Shown: piece by piece, positions 31,725-41,867 of the stretch
Layout: each line of letters begins with the position of its first letter
Numbering within the stretch: position 1 is the first letter of the stretch
Assembly: GCA_022570795.1 (NCBI GenBank)
Contig: JAKUDP010000014.1
Coordinates: forward strand, 620,001-684,000
Source: Sphaerulina vaccinii
Lineage: Eukaryota > Ascomycota > Dothideomycetes > Mycosphaerellales > Mycosphaerellaceae
Direction of reading: 5' to 3'
Length of the DNA: 64,000 nt
Translations under genes and position numbers: made by a program
Notes under the pieces: generated by a model
Told to the model about the DNA's origin: nothing
The model's database searches: none
The model's input: only the letters and a program-made list of their open reading frames with translations

Positions 31725-33524
31725 ATGCAGTCGTCGGCCTCTGACCGCAGAGCGCAAAAACCGTCACTACGAACTCGCACCTCTTCGACAATCCACTATT
31801 CATCATTTCCCACAGCACCACCCAGAAATGCTGGACGACGACCGCCGAAAAAAGACATGAAGAACAATGGTGCGGTCACTCCGCCGCCACCAAGTGACCA
31901 GGACTCGAATGACTCGGAGTCGCAACATGATGAGACACCACTTCCCACCGGGCAGCTCGCCATACTGGCCGTCATTGCGCTCGCGGAGCAGACGGCGCTG
32001 AATAGCATATCGCCATACTTGCCAGACATGGCATCGTCGTTCCCCGAAGTCGATGAAGCGGACATTGGCCTGTATGTTGGTCTTATCGCGTCTTCGTTCG
32101 CTTTGGCTCAATTTGCAACGAACTTCCTATGGGGTTGGTTGTCAGATCGAGTCGGGAGGAAGCCGATTGTTCTGACTGGCACGCTGTTGACTGCAGCGTG
32201 CTTCATTGCCTTTGGCTTCTCCCGCAGGCTGTGGCATGCAGTACTTATTCAGCTACTGATGGGTCTGGTCAATGGCAACCAAGGAGTTATCAGTACTTGC
32301 CTAGGAGAGATTACAGACCGCTCGAACCAGAGTCGCGCTTTCACATACTTGCCGGTCATCTACGGGCTTGGAGGCATTACTGGTCCACTGCTGGGCGGGC
32401 TGCTAGTCATGAGAGAACATCCCTTCAAACCTGGCCAGCCCAATCCATACCCATACTTATTGCCGAATCTATTTTCTGCTGCTGTTCTGATGATAGACTT
32501 CGTCCTCACTGCGATCTTCTTGAAGGAGTCGCTGGACACAGCTGAGGATCTGCCACCATTGCAGAAGAGGGTGGGAAGCTTGTTCGCGTGGCTCTGGCAA
32601 TTCACAAGTTCGTCAAAGCCGACTTACTTGAGTCAGCAGAGCAGGAAATCCAAGAATTACACATATGGAACTATTGGTCAAAGCAATGGCTCCATTGAAG
32701 AGGACCAGGAAGACGAGGACGACGAGGATGACGAAAACGATGATGACGACGAGAATACGGCACTGTTTGCAAATCACGAGGAACTCGATCGCAAGGATAT
32801 CTTCAACCGTGACACCATTCTCTTGCTGATCTCGTACTTGATCTTCCAGCTCGGAAATGTGAGCTTCAACTCTCTCTACCCAATATTCTCGGAGGCAAGG
32901 CCGCCCACTGGTCGCAATCTCTCGCCAGAAGAGATCGGAACAAGTCTGGCATTTGCTGGACTTATCACCATCGTCTTCCAGATTGGCATATTCGGAAAGC
33001 TGCGTGAAAAGATGGGCAACAAAGTCACCTACAGAACAGGACTGGCGGGCTTCGTGATTGCTTTCTTGCTCATGCCATGGGTCGGGTACAAGGACGGCCG
33101 AGATGGCACGCACGAGCCTACTCAAGCGGGAAAGATATGGCTCTGGGTCGAGCTCGGGGCAGTCCTTCTCATCAAGACAGTAGCATCTGTCGGTGGTTTG
33201 ACGAGTGCGTTGCTCCTCATCACGAATAGCGCACGTTCTCACGCCGTTCTGGGCGCACTCAATGGTCTTGCTCAAACTTTGAGCGCTGGTGGGCGAGCAC
33301 TGGGACCATTCATAAGTGGAGCGCTATTCACTGCTGCAACTCATGTGCGGCCCAAGGGAGAAGCCATGGCATTTGGCATCTTTGGTGGCATTTCCTTCAT
33401 TGGGTTCTTAATGAGCTGGGGCATTCGCAGCCCGAGCCTCGAGGCAGAAGGATGGGATGAGGGTACGAGTGACGAGGAAGATGCTGAGAGTGACGACGAA
33501 ACGTCCCCAGCAAGACGACGATAG
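31725..33524 (+). CDS. MFS transporter of the ZIFL/tetracycline-resistance-like type
   Basis: Starting at the first ATG (31725), the protein has 599 residues; earlier in-frame codons are not ATG. About 12 membrane helices are split by a long cytosolic loop with a strongly acidic run (about nt 32695-32760). The MFS signature after helix 2 is GWLSDRVGRKPIVL, and VNGNQGVISTCLGEITD follows in helices 4-5. This arrangement matches the zinc-induced-facilitator-like group of fungal transporters (YCR023C-type in yeast), whose substrates are mostly unknown and may include organic acids, metals or drugs. Both ends are charged and cytosolic. Confidence 0.9.
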   Translation: MQSSASDRRAQKPSLRTRTSSTIHYSSFPTAPPRNAGRRPPKKDMKNNGAVTPPPPSDQDSNDSESQHDETPLPTGQLAILAVIALAEQTALNSISPYLPDMASSFPEVDEADIGLYVGLIASSFALAQFATNFLWGWLSDRVGRKPIVLTGTLLTAACFIAFGFSRRLWHAVLIQLLMGLVNGNQGVISTCLGEITDRSNQSRAFTYLPVIYGLGGITGPLLGGLLVMREHPFKPGQPNPYPYLLPNLFSAAVLMIDFVLTAIFLKESLDTAEDLPPLQKRVGSLFAWLWQFTSSSKPTYLSQQSRKSKNYTYGTIGQSNGSIEEDQEDEDDEDDENDDDDENTALFANHEELDRKDIFNRDTILLLISYLIFQLGNVSFNSLYPIFSEARPPTGRNLSPEEIGTSLAFAGLITIVFQIGIFGKLREKMGNKVTYRTGLAGFVIAFLLMPWVGYKDGRDGTHEPTQAGKIWLWVELGAVLLIKTVASVGGLTSALLLITNSARSHAVLGALNGLAQTLSAGGRALGPFISGALFTAATHVRPKGEAMAFGIFGGISFIGFLMSWGIRSPSLEAEGWDEGTSDEEDAESDDETSPARRR

Positions 33525-34018
33525 CATGTACAGGAAAGGCATTCACTTGAGCACTATTAGCGTGGAGTTTGTAAGGTGTACAGAACTTGCATGAGGAATG
33601 TGTAGAGTCAGGACTATTATTGACGATCGATAGACTCATAAACGACAGACACTCATACCTGCGTACTATCAGCCATTGCTCCAGGATCGAGGTCACCCAC
33701 ATCACGAGGTGAAGCAGCTCAGTTGAGAAATGTGTCAGAGAGACAACAAGCAGGCCCTTAAGCATCAGCTTATCGCTACTCATCTGGTAAGTTCTTTAGG
33801 TATGACTTCGCCTCTGCTTGCAGTGCTTGTAGAGAACGATCAGGAAATGCATCAACACGGACCCTCACTGGCAAGCCGATACGATGCGGGCTTCGGAACC
33901 GGACCCGTTATGTAATGCTCCAAGATATACGAGATAGGCAGGTACATCCAGCAGATATAAGCCATTGTACTTCTCACTATCTGCCTCATAAGATGCAAAG
34001 CACTCATATGTTAACAGC
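33525..34018. other. Intergenic region
   Basis: No gene seen. It has the 3' flank of the transporter and the promoter of the agmatinase-like gene. Confidence 0.5.
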
Positions 34019-35167
34019 ATGGCAGTGATACCACTTATAGTCACAGCATTTGCTGCGTACACACTTGCTCGCGACATCTCGTTTCCTCCTGTTCAACAGG
34101 CTCTCAGCGCCATCGACATCAACAACAACCTTACTCCAGGACTCAGCGAGGACATCTCGCAAGCAAGATTCGCCGGCCTCACAACGTATGCCAATCTTCC
34201 TTACGTTCACTGCTTATCCGCAGACGAAGATATCGAACCTTACGACATCGCCATCCTCGGAGCCCCCTTCGATACAGGTGTGACAGCCCGACCAGGCGCT
34301 CGATTCGGTCCTCTCGGGATCCGCGAAGGCTCCAGAAGGATCGCACCAGAGTTCTCCTACTCTGTATACACTGGCCAGAATCCTTTCACTCAAGGCTTCA
34401 AGATTGTAGATTGTGGCGATGCACCGCTTACAGTTCTGGATAATACGATTGCTTTACGACAATTGGATAAAGCTCATAGAGTTGTCTCTGCTCGAAGGAC
34501 GAACGATTCAGAATATACTGTGCCGAGAATCATAACTTTAGGCGGAGACCATACTACGACTTTACCTGCACTGCGATCGACTTTTAAGCATTTCGGTGCT
34601 GTCTCTGTTATACATTTTGATTCTCACCTGGATACTTGGGATCCCGATGTCTTAGGCGGCGGCCTCTCACACTACGCCGGAGTAAACCATGGGACTTTTC
34701 TTCACATCGCGCATGAAGAAGGTGTGATACGCAATTCTTCGATTCATGCTGGTATCAGGGCACCTGTTTCTAACAAGAAATATGATTTGAAGAATGATCG
34801 AGCTTGTGGTTTTCATATCCTCACAGCACGGGACCTTGATAGACTTGGTACTGAGGCTTTTGTGAAGCATTTGAAAGATCGTGTAAAAGGGTCTAAGGTG
34901 TATATTACTGTTGATATCGATTCCTTGGATCCTGCTTATGCTCCTGCGACTGGGACTGCGGAGCCTGGAGGCTGGACCACGAGAGAGCTGTTGACTATCC
35001 TCGATGGACTTTCTGGGCTTGAAGTAGTCGGAGCCGATATCGTTGAGGTGGCACCTATATACGATAATCCTGGCGAAACGACTACGCTCGCTGCTGCGGA
35101 AGTCGTTCGCTCACTGATCACCCTTATGGTGGATACGCCTGTCAAAGCATTGAATACCAAGGCCTGA
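34019..35167 (+). CDS. Agmatinase-like ureohydrolase with signal peptide
   Basis: A single exon of 382 residues. The N-terminus is a clear signal peptide (AVIPLIVTAFAAYTLA, about residues 2-17), unusual for an enzyme family that mostly acts inside cells, though secreted or vacuolar fungal agmatinase-like proteins are known. The binuclear Mn ligands are all present: His178 (GGDH), Asp201, His203 and Asp205 (DSHLD), Asp299 and Asp301 (DID). The motif following is SLDPAYAPATGTAEPGG, typical of agmatinase rather than arginase. The reaction would be guanidino hydrolysis with release of urea. Agmatine is the likely substrate, but related guanidino compounds are possible. Confidence 0.9.
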   Translation: MAVIPLIVTAFAAYTLARDISFPPVQQALSAIDINNNLTPGLSEDISQARFAGLTTYANLPYVHCLSADEDIEPYDIAILGAPFDTGVTARPGARFGPLGIREGSRRIAPEFSYSVYTGQNPFTQGFKIVDCGDAPLTVLDNTIALRQLDKAHRVVSARRTNDSEYTVPRIITLGGDHTTTLPALRSTFKHFGAVSVIHFDSHLDTWDPDVLGGGLSHYAGVNHGTFLHIAHEEGVIRNSSIHAGIRAPVSNKKYDLKNDRACGFHILTARDLDRLGTEAFVKHLKDRVKGSKVYITVDIDSLDPAYAPATGTAEPGGWTTRELLTILDGLSGLEVVGADIVEVAPIYDNPGETTTLAAAEVVRSLITLMVDTPVKALNTKA

Positions 35168-35269
35168 GACGTTAGCGGAAGCGTGGAATGAACAATACCG
35201 GAGGCTGTATGGCGTGGTCGTGGCACAGTGCCGTGCCGTGCCAACTTGCTTTCTTGATTTACTCATGAT

Positions 35270-37339
35270 CTATGGACCAACAGTACAACCACTATTCTTC
35301 TCCTTATCGGGAACGAGTTCATCCACATCCATTTCCTGACCAGACTTCACCATCCTCGTCAAATTCTTCTTGTTACAACGTCCAAAATACTGACAATCCT
35401 TCGCTCTGCCGAACAATCTTTCCCGTGCGTCACTTGTCGCACCTAGTTCCACAACTAGGAGAAAGACCAGCACACCTGTCACCACGCCAATTAGTTGTAG
35501 CGAGTTGAGCGAATCTGCCAATGCCAGACAAATGACAACTATAGCCATCAGAAGTCTCCAGACCAGACGTTTCTTCTTCGTGAGTCGGATATTCTCGTGT
35601 TCGCGATGGACGTGGCTGACGGATATCAAGGCCATGAACATTAGCGCGAGTCCGAAACCTCCGCAGTAGAACCATCTGAAACCATTGGGTATGTGCTCTT
35701 CGCTTCTCTCTTGGTATTGTTCTGTCAAGTATTCCAGATGTGTATTCTCTTCATCATGTGCAGCTACTAGCATTGCTAGACCGCTCCCACCGAGGACAAA
35801 TGTCATAATGAACGGTAAGTGGCCCATGGACCATGTGAAAGCACTCATTTTGTGTCTTCTAATTGCGTGGGTGCGGAGGTTGGCGCCGTCGATTTCGAAG
35901 TACCTGTTTGAGCGTCAGAACATACATTATGAGTCTGCTGGCATATGCCTCACTTACATCCAATTGAAGATGAAACATTGGATCAAGCCCAGCACACCCT
36001 TACCATAGAATGCATCGATCCCATTGACGGCACTCTGGTATAGCAGTGCTACGACGGTATAGCCGAACACCAATGAGACGAATGCATTCGTCCTTTCCAC
36101 TCTGTGCTCGATGTTGATAGCAGGTACCACCTCGAAGAGTGACCAGCTCTCATCGCGAGCAATGAACTTGGTGTAGAGTGCTTCGACCCAAAAGTGACCA
36201 ACATGTCCGGCAAGGTCCACGAGAAGTGCCACAAAGATCAAAGCTAATTGGTAAGGCCATTCGACATGTATAGAACCAATCCATATTGCCGCACCAAGAA
36301 GGGTTATCGCTACGTGGAATATCATAACAGGACGAACCATCGGGACGAAGTAACCACAGAGAAGGAGATATCCAGCCATGAAAAGTCGAGCAGCCAGATA
36401 GAAACCAATGAGTGTCGCATAGGTATGTTCGAAGGCCTCGATGATGTTCGTCGTGTAGCCGAAAAGACAGGCCAAGAGGAATAGGATTGAGATCCGCTGA
36501 AAGACGTCGTCTGTCTCGAACCATGAAATAAAGAGGCTCATATCGTTCCAGATCTTGTATGATAGTGTGAAAGTGATCACGAAGTGAAGTAGACTCAACC
36601 CAGTAGGGTGTTCAGCTGTGTGGTCGCCATTGATCTGCAGTATTCCCACATAAAGCAGGTCTACGAATAGCTCAAAGGACTGAACCTCCTCACTGCCGGC
36701 CGATCGCCATAGGATGCCTTTGTGGAAGTACTGTCGAAGAGTCGGTATTTTGAACAACTTGAGTGGAGTCGCGAAGCCGCGTTCACAAGCTGACTGTTTC
36801 TCGCTGGAACTGGAGTGGAGGCTGGGTGTAGTTGTACCACTAGCACTTGGACTATCATCATCGTAGCTTCGCACATGCGCACTATAGCCATAACGATCGA
36901 AGTGTGCTTCCAGTGCTACACCGTGAGTCGTGACGCGATCCAGTTCGTTCGCGAGAGCATCCAACTCAGCATGGACTTCGGAGAATTTCTCGTATACTTC
37001 CTGGTGCTGGCTTCGAAGCTGTTCTCGGCGATCTTCGTGGTGGTCTTGAGCTTGTCTCAGAGCATCGAGGTGCTGACTCGTTCCGGAAATGTAGACGTCG
37101 AACTCGTCGTGACTGTGTATCTGTGCAAGACGCGCCTTTAAGCTTTCGGCTTCTTCTGGTGAGGCGGCTACGTGGATACGCTTGCCTGATGGATGTAGGA
37201 AATGGCGTAAGCGTTCGCGAACGCGGGCTCCATGATGATGGCTTAGGTGCGCACTGGAGGACAACGCATGAGTAGATGTAGAGTCTACATTGATGTGCTG
37301 TTGCTTTTCGAGGTCTTGATTGGCAGGTGAGCTGGCCAT
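35270..37339 (-). CDS. LtrA-like (low temperature requirement A) membrane protein, two exons
   Basis: Exons 37339-35958 and 35903-35270 give 2016 nt, or 671 residues; the 54-nt intron splits a Met codon. The N-terminal 190 residues are soluble, with a His-rich start and a coiled coil (DALRQAQDHHEDRREQLRSQ onward). The membrane part begins at ELFVDLLYVGIL, the hallmark opening of the LtrA family, and continues through about 10 helices over both exons. The C-terminus is a cytosolic tail with several Cys and Lys. LtrA was named for a Listeria gene needed for growth in the cold; the role in fungi is unknown. The gene converges with the agmatinase gene, about 100 nt apart. Confidence 0.9.
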
Positions 37340-37895
37340 GGCGTTGTGTATGAGGTTTGAGTGCGCGCAGTGCTTGCGCGCATAATACAGGGGATGGTCG
37401 TAGAGTACAGATGAAGTCGCGAATCTGAAGAGCTGAGTTGAGCTGTTGTGTCGATCCTTCGGTAATGGTTCCTTTGGTTAGCTGGCAATGCACGCTAAAA
37501 ACGCCACCATGCTGATAGAGCTATGAGTAATCCGGGTGCGTCTGTGTTATTTCGCGTTCGAGGTATGAGATTTCTGTACTCCAAGCTATTCAAGCCAAGT
37601 GGCGCCCATACGCTTCGAGCATTCCAGATAAGACCGAAGTGGCGGCAAGACAATCGGTACGAGGCGATGCGATATGGTCGCGGTGAGATGCTTTGCCTGC
37701 TCCAGATGGAGGTGTAGGATTGCGCCAAGAAAAGCATCCGAATCCTACAGCAACAAGTACTACAAAATATGGTCAGTACGATCGTGGTTCAAACAGTGCT
37801 ATCGAGAGCCCTGCTACTGTCATGCAAGCTATGAGACATCGAGTAGTGTTCATGCAACAGGTTCCAATTCATCCTGCTACATGAATGACCTTAGC
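37340..37895. other. Intergenic region
   Basis: No gene seen. It separates the LtrA-like gene from the 3' end of the CUE-domain gene on the same strand. Confidence 0.5.
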
Positions 37896-39305
37896 TCATG
37901 CTTTCTTCAGTAGGTCTTCGGCTTCCTTGTTTCTGACACCAGCAGTGCCTGCATCGCTTTCAGATGGCTTGCGACCAGTCGCATCGTCTGAACCAGCACT
38001 GACGCTGTTTCGCGCCGCCTGCTTGAGCCGCTCGGTGTCTTCTTTCCGGATATCGTCAGTCTTGTCCTTGTCCTCATCGTCGTCGCCCAACGAGAATGGA
38101 TCATTGTCATCCTCTGGATTTGGCGCGACACTTGTCAAAGGTTGCCATTTCTTGCTCTTTTCCGCACTCGATGCATCCTTGTTTGATGATGCTCTGTCGG
38201 CAGCATCTACCTCGTCCACGGGTCCGCTTTGAGGTGGTTTTGGCTGAGGCTTGAACAAGTCTGGGTTTGCTGTTTTCCGACTGCTAGTCCGTGGCGGCTG
38301 AGGCGGTGCTACAAAACGATTAGCTTTGCCCTCAACACTGGCAAGATATGAGTACTTACGAGCCTCCTCGTCTCGCATCTCCAGACGCTCGAATGCTCCA
38401 GCATCAAGCTCGTGAGGATCCGCATCGTAGCGTTGCGCATCTGTGCTTCTACGCTGCTGCTCTGCAGACTTCCTAATGCCATGCAGCTGCTCGCTCTGGC
38501 TAGGCCCAAAGTTCTGTCTTCCAGTATTCTGCCTGGAGCCTGATGCGTACAGATCATCGTCATCCTCCTCCTCGCCATCAATCTTCTTCTTGAACGTCGT
38601 GATCCAGCTGTTCACCCGCTTCTGAGTTTCCAGAAAGCCTTGCTGGATGTTGCGCCCAATCTCTGGCAATTCGTCGTCGAAGAAACTACGCTCGTTCTCG
38701 TCATCGTCATGGTACGGACGTTGCTGGTTCGGTCTACGACTGCCCGGCTCGCGTTGGTTGTAGCGAGTTTGCGAACGCTGTCCTCCGGCATTGTACTGCT
38801 CCGCTAGCTGGCGTGCATACAGCTCATCTGCTTCGAGTTGGCTCAAAGGCTGCTGCTGCGACTGCTGCGTTTGGCGCAACGCTGGGCGTGGAGGCTGTGC
38901 TGGAGCTGGGGGAGCTTCCTCTCCAGGATTGAAGTTCTCGTCGGACATGCTCAGCAGAGCATTGAATGCAGGCTCAATCTTGCCGCCACTCGCGGTGAGT
39001 ACAGCCTTCACGACCTTGGTGTCGATGGTAGGGAAAGCTTCGATCAGAGTGTTCTCCGCCTGCTGGTTTGGGCTCAAAGGTCGCGGTGGCTTCGTGGGAG
39101 GGATCTCTTCATGGCCATCCTGGAATGATACACGCGGACGTGGAGAAGGCACTTTAGCAGGCGTCTTAGTCGGTGTCTCGTGGCCTTGTGGCGATACAGT
39201 GCCCGTCTCTTGCTCGTCGTCGAAGCTCATCTCCTCGCGCGTGGTGGCCGATTCTTCTGGCCGAATGGGCGATACTGGTGGGCTGTCGCTGTTCTTGCTG
39301 GCCAT
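37896..39305 (-). CDS. CUE5: Cue5-like CUE-domain protein (ubiquitin-binding autophagy adaptor)
   Basis: I prefer the ATG at 39305 (MASKNSDSPPVSP), giving 452 residues. The frame is open to 39470, but that extension reads like leader. The CUE domain, about residues 81-122, includes AENTLIEAFPTIDTKVVKAV and the closing FNALL. Near the C-terminus KKWQPLTSV supplies a WxxL-type Atg8-interacting motif, as in yeast Cue5, which links ubiquitinated aggregates to Atg8. The rest is charged and disordered, with Gln-rich and acidic runs. A 51-nt segment (38359-38309) has GTAAGT, a GCTAATC branch site and TTGTAG and is probably an in-frame intron; retaining it adds 17 residues. I counted it as removed. 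Confidence 0.85.
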   Translation of the reverse strand: MASKNSDSPPVSPIRPEESATTREEMSFDDEQETGTVSPQGHETPTKTPAKVPSPRPRVSFQDGHEEIPPTKPPRPLSPNQQAENTLIEAFPTIDTKVVKAVLTASGGKIEPAFNALLSMSDENFNPGEEAPPAPAQPPRPALRQTQQSQQQPLSQLEADELYARQLAEQYNAGGQRSQTRYNQREPGSRRPNQQRPYHDDDENERSFFDDELPEIGRNIQQGFLETQKRVNSWITTFKKKIDGEEEDDDDLYASGSRQNTGRQNFGPSQSEQLHGIRKSAEQQRRSTDAQRYDADPHELDAGAFERLEMRDEEARKYSYLASVEGKANRFVAPPQPPRTSSRKTANPDLFKPQPKPPQSGPVDEVDAADRASSNKDASSAEKSKKWQPLTSVAPNPEDDNDPFSLGDDDEDKDKTDDIRKEDTERLKQAARNSVSAGSDDATGRKPSESDAGTAGVRNKEAEDLLKKA

Positions 39306-39516
39306 GGCTCGTAGCCGTAGAAGCTTCAAGTATAAGAGGACAGTGGCAGAGTCTTCGTTCCTCGCTGTTGGTGGTGGAGCAAGAAAGTGATATCGATTGC
39401 TGAGCGAGTCGTTGACTATCGCTGGCCCAAAACATGCTGCCTGCTGCTGTTGCTTTGGCTGGTCCGTCATGCTTAGATAATACCCAGTATTTCTTGGCGG
39501 CTTGTGCTTGCTTGTG
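39306..39516. promoter_or_regulatory. Shared divergent promoter of CUE5-like and DEAH helicase genes
   Basis: Only 211 bp separate the two start codons, which face outward, so both promoters must lie here or overlap the neighbouring leader. No specific binding site is claimed. Confidence 0.5.
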
Positions 39517-41609
39517 ATGAACTTTGTTGATGAACTTCAGAGAACCTTCACTCACAGCATGGGCGACACAGATGCATTCATTCCTGGACTTCACAAGCCG
39601 TCCTCACTTCTGCCAATCGCTCGCCATCGCGATGCCTTGCTCTATGCCATCGAACAGCATCAAGTCACCGTACTGATCGGTCAGACTGGCAGCGGCAAGA
39701 CTACTCAGCTGCCACAATATCTCGATCAAGCAGGATGGTGTTCAGATGGAATGCTTATTGCTGTCACTCAAGCATGTATGTCCTCAACTCTGTGACTGCT
39801 TATGATTGTTGACGGCGTCTTACAGATTCCACGTAGCCACGTCGAGTGGCGGCAACAACGGTAGCCAAGCGAGTTGCAGATGGATGCCAGGCAGTCGGCT
39901 ACAGCATCAGATTCGAAGATGTCACTTCTGCATCGACGCGAATCAAGTTCCTGACTGACGGCCTCCTCCTGAGAGAGGCTCTGGTCGATCCTTTATTGTC
40001 TCGCTATGCCGTCGTCATGGTAGATGAGGCACATGAGAGGAGCCTTAGTTCGGATGTCCTGCTCGGAATTCTGAAGAAGATTTCGAAGCGCAGGCAAGAT
40101 CTGAGGATTATTATCAGCTCCGCCACCTTGCACGCAGAACGCTTTTTGGAATTCTTCGGCGGCGGAGAAGATACAGAAAGCAAGAATGGCAAATCGAGTG
40201 GTACCTGTATTGTCAGCATCGAGGGCAGAGCTCATCCGGTGGATGTCCACTACTTGACGCAGCCTTGCGAGCAGTATCTGGAGCGCGCTGCGAACCTCGT
40301 CTTTGACATTCACTCGAGTGAAGCAGATGGCGATATCTTGATCTTCTTGACCGGACGAGACGAGATCGAGAAGGTCATGGAGGCAATCGGTGACCGCTTG
40401 CCGTCTTTACCAGCCGGCTCGAAGGGCATTCTACCGCTGCCACTCTACGCTGGACTTAGCACGGAGCAACAGATGTATGTGTTCGAGCCAGCGCCAGAGA
40501 ACATGCGCAAAGTCATCTGCGCAACGAACATCGCAGAAGCCAGTGTAACGATAGATGGCATCGTGTACGTGATCGACTGTGGCTTCGTCAAGCTACGAGC
40601 ATACAATCCTACTACCGGCATCGAGACTCTCACAGCGACACCTGTATCACGAGCTTCAGCAACCCAGAGAGCAGGTCGGGCAGGGCGTACGAAACCCGGA
40701 AAATGCTATCGTTTGTACACCGAGCAAGACTTCAACTCGCTGGACGAAGCAACCGTGCCAGAAATCCAACGATCGAACCTCGCCCCGATGATTTTGCAGC
40801 TGAAAGCTTTGGGCATCGACAACATTGCTCGCTTCGACTTCATCACTCCTCCACCAGCAGAGCTGATCATTCGAGCTCTCGAACTCCTCTTCTCACTCGG
40901 CGCTCTAGACGATTACGCCAAGCTCACAAAGCCACTGGGGACTCGAATGGCAGATCTAGCTCTCGAGCCCATGCTAGCAAAGTGTCTCCTGAGCGCTCCA
41001 TCATTTGGCTGTCTCTCAGAGATGCTCACCATCGCAGCCATGGTCAGCTTACAAGGCAACGTATGGTTCACCCATGACAGCAAAAAAGCCGAAGAGACCG
41101 CACGCAGAAAATTCGCAGTCGAAGAAGGAGACCATCTGACGCTTCTGAATGTCTATCAAGCTTTCATCACCAAAGGTAAGAAAGAGTCCCGATGGTGTCA
41201 ACAGCACTATCTGAATTTCAAATCCATGATCCGAGCAGTCAGCATTCGAAACCAACTCCGACGTTATCTGGAGCGCTTCGGCATCGACGTCAGCGAATCA
41301 CTCAGTAGTGGCGAAGGTGTGTTGCGAGTTGGTGGACGACCGAAGGAGGAATCGATCATACGCTGTCTGACTAGCGGATATTTCGCACATGCTGCGCGGA
41401 TGGCGCCCGACGGCACGTTCAGAACTGTGGATGGAGCAACAGTTTTACACGCGCATCCTTCAAGTCTCATGTTCAACCGTAAAGCAGACTGGGTCATCTT
41501 CACCGAAATCATGGAGACGGGCGATAAGACGTTTATTCGCGATGTTACCAAGATTGAGAAGGCTTGGTTGTTAGAGTATGCGCCGGACTACTATAGGGTG
41601 AAGCAGTGA
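39517..41609 (+). CDS. DEAH-box RNA helicase, DHX35-like, with a GC-AG intron
   Basis: Exons 39517-39771 and 39837-41609 give 675 residues. Motif I is GQTGSGKT (about 55-62), motif Ia TQPRRVA spans the junction, motif II is DEAH (near 149), motif III SAT (near 180) and motif [10 protein letters not shown] (near 363). The C-terminal winged-helix/ratchet and OB-fold parts follow, ending [11 protein letters not shown]. Length and C-terminus fit DHX35, a helicase found in spliceosomes. To read VTQ-PRR the intron must run from GCATGT (39772) to CGTAG (39836): a GC-AG intron that also skips a nearer AG. ATG 39559 is an alternative start. Confidence 0.9.
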
Positions 41610-41867
41610 CAAAAGGTCGTGGAGCAGGATTATCGATGAGGCTACAGCATTCAGAACACGTGGGTGCGGAGCTCCTCCACTTTTCCAACAGTGATGTTTA
41701 GTTGGCACTGGAGAGTGTTAACATGAAGTACTGTCATTCGTATAGACAAGTGCTACAAAAAGCTACTCAAAATGGTATCCCAAATCAAACCATCAAGCAA
41801 GAATCCCTTCTTCATAAGCAAGAGACTGGTCCTCTCCTTCCCGCTTCCTCCATCTTCACTTATTTAC

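Noticed and set aside
38791..39390. 199-codon frame antisense to the CUE gene
   Set aside because: Shadow of the Cue5-like coding sequence; Gly/Ser/Trp-rich with no domain.
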